NCBI RefSeq assembly: GCF_013314535.1
Contig: NZ_JABUAE010000018.1
Location: 1-64,000, forward strand
Direction of reading: 5' to 3'
Source: Bacillus sp. Xin1
GTDB taxonomy: Bacteria > Bacillota > Bacilli > Bacillales > Bacillaceae_G
Length of the DNA stretch: 64,000 nucleotides
Both the position numbers and the translations under genes were made by a program. The notes beneath the pieces are model-generated. The model did not search any database. It saw nothing but the letters and a program-made list of their open reading frames with translations, and was not told where the DNA came from. Positions 1-6,228 of this stretch are shown in pieces (positions within the stretch are counted from its first letter, which is position 1; every line of letters starts with the position of its first letter).

Positions 1-92
1 AAAACTAGGCTCTTTCTTCATTGATTTTGGCTACTATATGTTAACGGTTCGTTCGTATACAAACATTGTATAAAGCGATAGAAAATGAAAAA

Positions 93-120
93 GAAGCAAG
101 CATTCGCCAATGCTTGCTTC
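93..120. terminator. Bidirectional hairpin terminator after brnQ
   Basis: Perfect 12-bp inverted repeat (GAAGCAAGCATT / AATGCTTGCTTC) with a 4-nt loop. T-rich DNA flanks it on both strands. It lies just beyond the brnQ stop codon. Confidence 0.85.
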
Positions 121-125
121 TTTCT

Positions 126-1445
126 TTATTTGGTAGAAACTTCGCCTTCTGTTTCTGTTTGCGGAATTAAGTATCCGATAATACCTCCAATGATTGCTGG
201 GACAATCCAACCAATTCCTAATTTGTAAAAAGGAATTGTACTTGCGATAGATGTAATAGCATGTGGCATCATTCCCACATTATCAAGTGCGTGAATACAG
301 CTAATGACAAATGCAGCAATCATAGCACCGATGTATACAGATGGTTTACGATTCGTATATTTATCAAGGAATGATACGAAAATTAAAATGATTGTAATTG
401 GGTACAGAATAATTAATACAGGTAATGTAATTTTGATTAGTAAGCTTAGTCCTAAGTTTGAAATGATAAAGCTAAACATACAAACATATAATACAAGTTT
501 TTTATAAGAAACGTTTGTTAATACATTTGTGAAATAGTTGGCAAATGCACTCACTACACCAATAGCTGTTGTTAAGCAAGCAAATATAATTGCGATGCTT
601 AGCATGATGTTACCGCTTGTCCCAAATAATTGGTACATAACAGTTGCTAATAATTGACCACCATTTTCAAATTGTCCTAAGTTTCCATTTGATGCTCCGA
701 TATATCCAAGTAAGAAATAAACGATTGTTAAAAAGAAAGCAGCGATGCTTCCGCAAATAATTGTGTATTTTGCGATAGAAGCTTTTTCTGTTACACCATT
801 TTGACGAATTGCATTTACGACAATTGTCGACAAAACGAGAGCGCCAATCGCATCTAATGTTAAAAATCCTTCTAAAAACCCTTTGAAAAACGGAATCTCT
901 TTATAGTCCCCGACAGGAGTCGCAAATGAGCCTGTTGGAGAAAGAATTGCTTTTGTTGCCATAACTGCAATAATTCCAAGTAAGATCGGTGTTAATATCT
1001 TTCCAATATGATCAACTAATTTGGATGGATTTAATGATAGGAAGTAAACAACCGTAAAGAAAATTAAGCTAAATAGTAACATAGAATACCATTGATCTTG
1101 AAACAGTGGTGCGATTCCAATCTCATAAGAAACAGATCCAGTTCGTGGAATAACAAATAGTGGGCCGATTGAAAGGTAGATAATGATAGCTAATATTGCT
1201 GCGAATTTTGGATGAACACGGCTCGCTAAGTTTTTAAAACTACCACCTGCAAGGGCGACAGCAACGATTGATAATAATGATAAACCTACATCTGTAATGA
1301 TAAATCCTGAAATAGAAACCCACATGTTTTCTCCTGAAGAAAGTCCGAGAAGGGGCGGGAAAATCATATTACCAGCGCCGAAAAACACTGCAAATAGCAA
1401 TAAGCTAATCGAGAGAATTTGCGATGGCTTTAACGTTGTACGCAT
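126..1445 (-). CDS. brnQ: Branched-chain amino acid:cation symporter BrnQ (LIVCS family)
   Basis: Product of 439 aa, the usual length for Na+/H+-coupled Leu/Ile/Val carriers of the LIVCS family. It is hydrophobic throughout with about 12 membrane segments. The N-terminal signature FAVFFGAGNMIFPPLLG is typical of BrnQ. It would import branched-chain amino acids across the cytoplasmic membrane. The ATG start has an AGGAGG about 11 nt upstream. The leader (about 1470-1490) contains a loose CodY-like AATTTTC/AAAA arrangement with several mismatches, so CodY control, known for brnQ in B. subtilis, is only a suggestion here. Monocistronic, with its own terminator. Confidence 0.93.
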   Translation of the reverse strand: MRTTLKPSQILSISLLLFAVFFGAGNMIFPPLLGLSSGENMWVSISGFIITDVGLSLLSIVAVALAGGSFKNLASRVHPKFAAILAIIIYLSIGPLFVIPRTGSVSYEIGIAPLFQDQWYSMLLFSLIFFTVVYFLSLNPSKLVDHIGKILTPILLGIIAVMATKAILSPTGSFATPVGDYKEIPFFKGFLEGFLTLDAIGALVLSTIVVNAIRQNGVTEKASIAKYTIICGSIAAFFLTIVYFLLGYIGASNGNLGQFENGGQLLATVMYQLFGTSGNIMLSIAIIFACLTTAIGVVSAFANYFTNVLTNVSYKKLVLYVCMFSFIISNLGLSLLIKITLPVLIILYPITIILIFVSFLDKYTNRKPSVYIGAMIAAFVISCIHALDNVGMMPHAITSIASTIPFYKLGIGWIVPAIIGGIIGYLIPQTETEGEVSTK

Positions 1446-1570
1446 ATATAGAAAATCCTCCTAATAATCTTTTTTGTCGAAAATTCAAATAATTTGTCGA
1501 GTAACTGTTATAATTTTAATCGTCTGATGACTAGAAAGCAACAGGAAATTTTAAATAATTTTAAAAATAA

Positions 1571-1753
1571 TGCGTTAAGTTGGATAATTATACGTTTAAT
1601 AGCGATGGGGAGTTTATTACATACAATTTAAAAAAGTTTGGGTTACAGGAAGTATGGTTGCAGAAAGAGCTAAAGAAGCAGAGAACAGAATTGACAGAAG
1701 TATGTTATGCGGAGTGGAGTAAAGAAGGGAGCCTTTTTATTCAAAAATATTAG
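1571..1753 (+). pseudogene. C-terminal relic of a YetF/DUF421-type membrane protein
   Basis: An open stretch without a start codon or ribosome binding site encodes about 60 residues, including GLQEVWLQKELKKQ and EVCYAEWSKEGSLFIQKY. This resembles the C-terminal cytoplasmic part of YetF/DUF421 proteins, where EEWL-KEL and VFYAE--G-L-I motifs are typical. The membrane segments and the rest of the N-terminus are absent: a stop lies directly upstream and the preceding DNA is AT-rich without coding character. I read it as the tail of a deleted gene. The family assignment is from memory of the motif pattern and is moderate at best. Confidence 0.5.
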
Positions 1754-1795
1754 TATTAAACGTGCACATACCGTTTCGGTATGTGCACGAAATAT

Positions 1796-2365
1796 TTAAA
1801 AGTATATTTTTCGATCGCGTTCTTCTTTTAAAATCTCTACAGCTTCGCGGAACCGTTGGGAATGAACGATTTCACGTTCGCGTAAAAAACGAAGGCTATC
1901 ATTTATATCTGGATCGTCTGATAGATCAATTAGCCACTGGTAAGTCGCTCTTGCTTTTTCTTCTGCAGCAATGTCTTCATATAAATCTGCAATTGGATCA
2001 CCTTTTGCTTGTATGTATGTGGCTGTAAATGGAACACCGCCTGCATTGTGATAAAATAGTGCGCTATCGTGATTGGCATACTGAGCATCTAGTCCAGCTG
2101 CTTTCATCTGTTCAGGTGTTGCATCTTTTGTTAATTTATACACCATTGTGGCAATCATCTCAAGATGTGCAAATTCTTCTGTACCGATATCTGTTAATAA
2201 ACCGACTACTTTATCAGGAATGGTGTAACGCTGGTTTAAATAGCGGAGAGCCGCAGCCAATTCGCCATCTGCACCACCATACTGCTCTATTAATAATTTA
2301 GCAAGTGCTGGATTACAAGTACTTACTTTCACAGGATACTGCAATTTTTTTTCATAGATCCACAT
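1796..2365 (-). CDS. cotJC: Spore coat protein CotJC (manganese-catalase-like)
   Basis: Product of 189 aa matching CotJC, the last gene of the cotJABC coat operon. It is an all-helical, ferritin-like protein of the Mn-catalase family; the segments GGADGELAAALRYLNQRY and GTEEFAHLEMIATMVY carry the E and ExxH metal-ligand pattern, and EDIAAEEKARATYQWL and REREIVHSQRF carry the second set. It would act at the developing spore coat and may remove peroxide. The ATG has an AAAGGAG ribosome binding site, part of which overlaps the left TTTAT flank of a bcr1 repeat that separates it from cotJB. Confidence 0.95.
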   Translation of the reverse strand: MWIYEKKLQYPVKVSTCNPALAKLLIEQYGGADGELAAALRYLNQRYTIPDKVVGLLTDIGTEEFAHLEMIATMVYKLTKDATPEQMKAAGLDAQYANHDSALFYHNAGGVPFTATYIQAKGDPIADLYEDIAAEEKARATYQWLIDLSDDPDINDSLRFLREREIVHSQRFREAVEILKEERDRKIYF

Positions 2366-2376
2366 ATTTTATCTCC

Positions 2377-2480
2377 TTTATCCTGTTATTTGCGGGTAGT
2401 AATACTCCGACCTTAAATTTCAGCAAAAGAAAAGAAGTTAGGTGGGGGATGCAGCCCCGCTGATTCAAGTTTCACTTCAT
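2377..2480 (+). repeat. Degenerate bcr1 element inside the cotJ operon
   Basis: About 104 bp similar to the longer bcr1 copies at 23190, 29729 and 54323: a TTTAT flank, a TTTGCGGGTAGTAA-type left end, a central TTAGGTGGGGGAT, and a GATTCAAGTTTCACTTCAT right end. The right flank has decayed to TTCAT. It lies between cotJB and cotJC: its right flank contains the cotJB stop codon and its left flank overlaps the cotJC ribosome binding site. It is internally deleted relative to the other copies. Confidence 0.75.
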
Positions 2481-2752
2481 ATTTGCCATGGCCACGGACC
2501 TTTGCTCCATTCCCACGGAGCCTTAGAGTAACTATTTCCAAACTGTTGGAGTGGACCATATTTTTCCTCAATTTTTTGCTTTTGCAATCTTCTTTTGTAG
2601 GAAAAATCATTAAATTGGTTGATAGCTGCGACATCATCTGGATGAGTATCTAAATAAAGCGTGAGTTCAACTAATACAAAATCGAGTTCTTGCAGTTCTT
2701 CTATCCACTTATAATATTCAGCTGGCAATGTTTGAGCCACGGATTTCCTCAC
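2477..2752 (-). CDS. cotJB: Spore coat protein CotJB
   Basis: Product of 91 aa with the CotJB family core (EEL-ELDFVLVELTLYLDTHPDD) and an aromatic-rich tail ending PWPWQI, as in other CotJB proteins, so the C-terminus looks complete. Middle gene of cotJABC. Its ATG overlaps the cotJA stop (4-nt overlap), implying translational coupling. The TGA stop lies in the flanking repeat of a bcr1 copy. It is thought to associate with CotJC in the spore coat; its biochemical activity is unknown. Confidence 0.93.
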   Translation of the reverse strand: MRKSVAQTLPAEYYKWIEELQELDFVLVELTLYLDTHPDDVAAINQFNDFSYKRRLQKQKIEEKYGPLQQFGNSYSKAPWEWSKGPWPWQI

Positions 2753-2964
2753 CTTCCTTTCTTATAGGGATTTTCATAAAAATCATAGAAAGCAGGCCAT
2801 AAAGTGCCCTTCCTTAACGCTTCGTTAGGCGGGAATTGAGGCAAGTTTGGTGGCTGGAATCCCATGAATAAATGAGGAGGAGTTGAATAAAATTTCTTTC
2901 CAATCGGCGGACAAGGATCGTTTGGACCATGGAAAGGTGTGTAAGATCTCATAAATTTGTCCAT
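2749..2964 (-). CDS. cotJA: Spore coat-associated protein CotJA
   Basis: 71 aa, rich in Pro, Phe and Tyr (SYTPFHGPNDPCPPIGKKFY, then PPHLFMGFQPPNLPQFPP), typical of CotJA, which is needed for assembly of CotJC into the coat. I place the start at the ATG at 2964 because AAGGAGG lies 7 nt upstream; reading on to an ATG at 3000 would add 12 residues with no ribosome binding site. First gene of the operon, behind a sigma-E-like promoter. Confidence 0.92.
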   Translation of the reverse strand: MDKFMRSYTPFHGPNDPCPPIGKKFYSTPPHLFMGFQPPNLPQFPPNEALRKGTLWPAFYDFYENPYKKGR

Positions 2965-3005
2965 CACATAAGCCTCCTTTACAAGTGAAACATTCATCAC
3001 TACGT

Positions 3006-3035
3006 ATTGTATTCAGACATAATTGTCATTTATGA
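3006..3035 (-). promoter_or_regulatory. Sigma-E-like promoter of cotJABC
   Basis: On the minus strand TCATAAA (-35 like) is followed after 15 nt by AATACAAT (-10 like; consensus CATACAMT). It lies about 40 bp upstream of the cotJA start. cotJ is sigma-E dependent in B. subtilis, which agrees with this reading. Confidence 0.55.
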
Positions 3036-3075
3036 CTCATATAGAAAAACTAGTAGGGCCAAGGAGGAAATGTAT

Positions 3076-3447
3076 GTGGAGACGATTACAAATAGCATTG
3101 TATTAGAAGTAAAGAATTTAAAGGACACATTATACTTTTATGAAGGGATTTTAGGAATTAAGCCGAGCAAACACCGACCACAATTACATGTGCCTGGTGT
3201 TTGGTATGATGTTGGAACAACGAGGATTTGTTTCGTTTTAAATCGGGACAAAGCTAAGGATGTCAGTGGGGTATTATCTTCTTATATAAATTTTAATTTG
3301 TCATTTTGTGAGATAGAAAAAGTGCGGAAAAAACTAGAATTCTATCATGTGCCATTTGAAGAATTAAAGGGCTGTAAAACGGAGAAAAGGGGTATTGTTG
3401 TGCATGATCCTGACCAGTATAGAATTTTAATTGAGCCGAGGGAGTAG
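3076..3447 (+). CDS. VOC/glyoxalase-fold protein
   Basis: About 123 aa with the single-domain vicinal-oxygen-chelate layout: NSIVLEVKNLKDTLYFYEGILGIKP at the N-terminus, then GVWYDVGTTRICFVL, and a closing VVHDPDQYRILIEP. The usual metal ligands (His/Glu of glyoxalase I) are not all obvious, so it may be a non-enzymatic or divergent dioxygenase-like member. I chose the GTG at 3076 because AAGGAGG ends 8 nt upstream; an ATG two codons earlier is too close to it. It diverges from cotJ and is followed 29 nt later by a DUF2935 gene. Substrate unknown. Confidence 0.75.
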   Translation: METITNSIVLEVKNLKDTLYFYEGILGIKPSKHRPQLHVPGVWYDVGTTRICFVLNRDKAKDVSGVLSSYINFNLSFCEIEKVRKKLEFYHVPFEELKGCKTEKRGIVVHDPDQYRILIEPRE

Positions 3448-3476
3448 TTAAGACTATATAAGGAGGGGTTAATCGG

Positions 3477-4256
3477 ATGAATAGCACATATAAAGAAAGT
3501 GCATTGTTTGAACATAAATTTTGGCTCAAGGTTCTTGGGGATCATGCTCAGTTTCTTTTAGATGCTTTAGCTCCAAATGAAAAAGAAGATATTCAAAAAG
3601 CGATGTATTTTGTTCAAATATTTGATAGATTTCTCAATAATATTCATACAGTAAATTTGATTGCATTTGCGAAAGATGCACATGAAGCCGCAGAGGGAAT
3701 TAGGAAATTTAAGTTAAGTATGATACAAAGGCAGCTAGAAGGAAAAATCAAAATTCATTTTACGCCAACTTTTCTTAATCATATGGTGAACGAAGTGGAA
3801 GAGTATATAACAGTACTAGAGTATTTAATGAAAGGTGAAGTGCCACCTATTTTCCATGAATTACATTATCATCTTGCTTGGTTAACAGATGCAGCAGGGC
3901 ATGCAGGTTCCATTTCAGGTGGGCTAGATCTTGTCGAAAAACGACTGAAAGAAAAGTGTGAGGAATATGAAAAGCACTTTGAACAATTTTACTTGAAAGC
4001 TGTGGAAATGACGGGTTATTTACGGACGGAACTACATTCTTTTCCAGCCCTAAAGAAATTTACAAAAGATGTTTCATTAGAACTAACACTATTCTCACGT
4101 TTCCTTCACGAATTAGAGGAATTAGAGTTATCTAATCAAGTATTAAGCTTAATATCTGGAAGAATGGCAGACCATATGGCTAGAGAAGAATGTTATTATT
4201 TAATGAAATTAGCACAATCTTCTGGATTAGAGATGCCGAAGTGTAATCCGCTTTAA
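3477..4256 (+). CDS. DUF2935 family protein (predicted metal-binding helical bundle)
   Basis: 259 aa, almost entirely helical, with two internally similar halves that each begin with an ExxFW or E-L-F-like helix (ESALFEHKFWLKVLGDHAQFLLDAL; KKFTKDVSLELTLFSRFLHELEEL). This is the two-bundle DUF2935 arrangement, with conserved Glu and His that suggest a ferritin-like metal site (EHKFW, DHAQF, DAAGHAGSI, DHMAREECYY). AGGAGGGG precedes the ATG. It probably forms a transcription unit with the upstream VOC gene and ends at a strong hairpin. Common in Bacillus; function unknown. Confidence 0.8.
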   Translation: MNSTYKESALFEHKFWLKVLGDHAQFLLDALAPNEKEDIQKAMYFVQIFDRFLNNIHTVNLIAFAKDAHEAAEGIRKFKLSMIQRQLEGKIKIHFTPTFLNHMVNEVEEYITVLEYLMKGEVPPIFHELHYHLAWLTDAAGHAGSISGGLDLVEKRLKEKCEEYEKHFEQFYLKAVEMTGYLRTELHSFPALKKFTKDVSLELTLFSRFLHELEELELSNQVLSLISGRMADHMAREECYYLMKLAQSSGLEMPKCNPL

Positions 4257-4260
4257 GTCA

Positions 4261-4308
4261 TACTATATAAAAATTCGCAGTGATGTGGATTTTTATATAG
4301 TATTTTTG
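4261..4308 (+). terminator. Terminator after the DUF2935 gene
   Basis: 14-bp perfect stem (TACTATATAAAAAT / ATTTTTATATAGTA) followed by TTTTTG. Confidence 0.75.
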
Positions 4309-4355
4309 TTTTGTTAGGAGATGCTAGAAAAGAATTATAGAAAGGGGAATAGTAA

Positions 4356-4913
4356 ATGCAATTAGCTACGCATGAATTACGTGATTTAAGTGAATTGATT
4401 GCTGGGGATTATAACACGATTAATACGATGTCTACATATATACAACAAGCACAGGATCCTGAGCTGAAACAAATGTTACAGAAGCATCTTACTCTTCATG
4501 TACAGGCTTACAATTTGAAGGTAGAATTTGTACAAAAAGAATCAACTCCCAATATTTCGAGGTTTCAGCCATCCAAGTTAAATCCGGTTTTATCTTCTTA
4601 TACAAAGGCACCTTCACAAGAGTACTTGCCAGTTACGCCAAGTGTAACGGCGCAGCCTCCTAATGATCGATCTATTGCACTCGGGTATTTACTGAATCAA
4701 AAGTCGTCTGCATTTAATTGTGCAGGTTCTTTATTAGAGATTGCGAACCCAGAGTTAAGAACGCTTTTAGAAAATACATTTTTAAATAGTAGTCACCACG
4801 CTTTTGACATTTGGCAGTATATGGTGAAAAAGGGATATTATCAGTTATCGCCAGCACCGAGTTCTGAAATGCAAGCAATAGCAAGTATGTATCAGCCTAT
4901 GAATGAAGGATAA
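4356..4913 (+). CDS. CotF-family spore coat protein
   Basis: 185 aa with two helical segments related to the coat F domain, residues 1-60 (THELRDLSELIAGDYNTINT) and 105-165 (RSIALGYLLNQKSSAFNCAG, then NTFLNSSHHAFDIWQYMVKKGYY), joined by a Pro/Ser/Thr-rich linker. The HHAFDIWQYM-KKGYY tail is characteristic of CotF-like proteins. It would be a structural component of the spore coat. AAGGGG lies 8 nt before the ATG. No partner gene is obvious; a Mn2+-riboswitch operon follows. Confidence 0.78.
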   Translation: MQLATHELRDLSELIAGDYNTINTMSTYIQQAQDPELKQMLQKHLTLHVQAYNLKVEFVQKESTPNISRFQPSKLNPVLSSYTKAPSQEYLPVTPSVTAQPPNDRSIALGYLLNQKSSAFNCAGSLLEIANPELRTLLENTFLNSSHHAFDIWQYMVKKGYYQLSPAPSSEMQAIASMYQPMNEG

Positions 4914-4972
4914 TCGAAAAAGATTGACAAGTTCTATCAAATATTTTAAGGTGATTTTATAAGATTGCGTAT

Positions 4973-5067
4973 ACAAAGGGGAGTAACTTGTCGCAATAAA
5001 GTCGTCATTACAGGGAGAAACCCTCGGCTTTATTGGCAACAGTTTTGTTGTTAGTGAGACCTTTACC
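4973..5067 (+). promoter_or_regulatory. yybP-ykoY (Mn2+) riboswitch aptamer
   Basis: Contains the hallmark AAAGGGGAGTAAC loop-1 sequence (4975-4986) and the closing TTAGTGAGACCTTTACC (5051-5067). AAAGG at 4975-4979 can pair with CCTTT at 5060-5064. Inside are an 8-bp stem CAATAAAG/CTTTATTG (4994-5001/5028-5035), a hairpin AGGG/CCCT and a hairpin CAAC/GTTG, giving the expected multi-branch layout. A TTGACA at 4924-4929 could be the -35 of its promoter. In this family Mn2+ binding switches on genes for metal homeostasis. Downstream are DUF1232 and DedA genes. Confidence 0.8.
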
Positions 5068-5133
5068 AGCAATGGTAAAGGCCCCTTATTGTCTTTTTTA
5101 GGACCTTTACTATATTTGGTAAAGGTCCTTTTT
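5058..5133 (+). terminator. Riboswitch expression platform: two terminator hairpins
   Basis: First hairpin: GACCTTTACC (5058-5067, shared with the aptamer 3' end) pairs with GGTAAAGGCC (5074-5083), so it excludes the folded aptamer. Second hairpin: AGGACCTTTAC / GTAAAGGTCCT (5100-5130), a perfect 11-bp stem followed by TTTTT. Both lie before the first start codon. Confidence 0.75.
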
Positions 5134-5158
5134 GTATGCAAAAAAGGAGAGGTAAAAA

Positions 5159-5440
5159 GTGAAAAAGTTTATAAATCGATTTCGATTTATGCTTCATCTT
5201 CGCCAGTTTGGTCCATTTCTATATGACTTTTTTACATCAAAAGAAGTCGCTATGAAAAAGAAATTATTATCGATTGTATTTTTAATCGGGTATGTCGTAT
5301 TTCCATTTGATATTATCCCTGATTTTTTGCTATTCTTTGGGGGATTAGATGATATTGCTGTTGTCCTATTTATTTTGCAGCGAATTGTGAAAATGGCACC
5401 GAGGCACTTACAAGAAAAATATAATTTAAATAAAGGATAG
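5159..5440 (+). CDS. DUF1232 (YkvA-like) small membrane protein
   Basis: 93 aa. The DUF1232 signature YVVFPFDIIPDFLLFFGGLDD spans residues 40-60 within two predicted membrane segments; the N-terminus is basic. Start is a GTG with GGAGAGG upstream. It is the first gene of an operon with a DedA protein (10-nt gap) behind the Mn2+ riboswitch and its terminators. Function of the family is unknown; the context suggests a role in the membrane under changing Mn2+. Confidence 0.82.
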   Translation: MKKFINRFRFMLHLRQFGPFLYDFFTSKEVAMKKKLLSIVFLIGYVVFPFDIIPDFLLFFGGLDDIAVVLFILQRIVKMAPRHLQEKYNLNKG

Positions 5441-5450
5441 GAGTGAATAA

Positions 5451-6056
5451 ATGGAGCAGTTTATTTTAGATGTAATTGACTATTTAAAGCAGTTTTCATA
5501 TTTTGGGGTCGTTCTAGCATTAACATTCGAATTTATCCCAGCAGAAATCGTTTTACCCCTTGTTGGGTATTGGGTATATGAGGGAGATATGAACTTTTGG
5601 CTCGCGGTATTAGCTGGAACAATCGGAGGGACAACGGGACCATTAACCTTATACGCACTCGGTTATTATGGTGGTCGCCCATTGTTGCTGAAATATGGAA
5701 AATACTTTTTTATAAAAGAAGAACAGATTCAAAAAGCGGATGATTTCTTTGAAAAATATGGACCAGCAGTGGCGTTTCTTGGACGTTTTATTCCAGGGGT
5801 CCGTACACTTATTTCAGTTCCGTGTGGAATTGCCAAAATGAACATTTGGCAATTTAGTATATACACATTTGTCGCGATGTTACCGCTCACGGCGCTATAT
5901 ATATATATTGGATTGAAGTTAGGCCCTCATTGGAAAAAGGCAGGTGCAATTGTCGAACAATATACATTACCAATACTAGGAGTGGTTTGTTTAATTGTAA
6001 TAGGAATATTCATTTTTAAGTTTGTGAAAAAGAAAAATAAAGTGGAATCAATGTAA
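5451..6056 (+). CDS. DedA-family membrane protein
   Basis: 201 aa with the DedA/SNARE-associated domain: FEFIPAEIVLPLVGYWV near the N-terminus, FEKYGPAVAFLGRFIPGVRT (residues about 104-123, with the conserved E-x-G and GRF-P-R motif) and a C-terminal membrane helix followed by KKKNK. DedA proteins act in the cytoplasmic membrane; several are needed for undecaprenyl-phosphate or phospholipid recycling and for proton-motive-force homeostasis. Co-transcribed with the DUF1232 gene and predicted to be Mn2+-responsive. Confidence 0.88.
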   Translation: MEQFILDVIDYLKQFSYFGVVLALTFEFIPAEIVLPLVGYWVYEGDMNFWLAVLAGTIGGTTGPLTLYALGYYGGRPLLLKYGKYFFIKEEQIQKADDFFEKYGPAVAFLGRFIPGVRTLISVPCGIAKMNIWQFSIYTFVAMLPLTALYIYIGLKLGPHWKKAGAIVEQYTLPILGVVCLIVIGIFIFKFVKKKNKVESM

Positions 6057-6082
6057 AAAGCGCCTATAAGTGGCGTTTTTTG
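6055..6082 (+). terminator. Terminator after the DedA gene
   Basis: GCGCC/GGCGT stem with a 7-nt loop followed by TTTTT, overlapping the stop codon. Confidence 0.7.
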
Positions 6083-6228
6083 CGTTAAAAAAGATGCTGT
6101 GGAACTTTACAGGAAACTGACTGTATCTTTACAAAGATGTAATATATTTCATTATTCATTTAAACGGGGTTAATATGTGTCAGCTACAATAATCCTTGTA
6201 CTGAATTAAACATACGAGGAGGATTTAC

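Noticed and set aside
1465-1500. CodY site upstream of brnQ
   Set aside because: Only about ten of fifteen positions match the CodY consensus; kept as a remark in the brnQ entry, not as a feature.
6100-6180. PhoP box upstream of the metallophosphatase gene
   Set aside because: TTTACA occurs twice, 22 bp apart, but the four-repeat 11-bp phased pattern of PhoP sites is not present.
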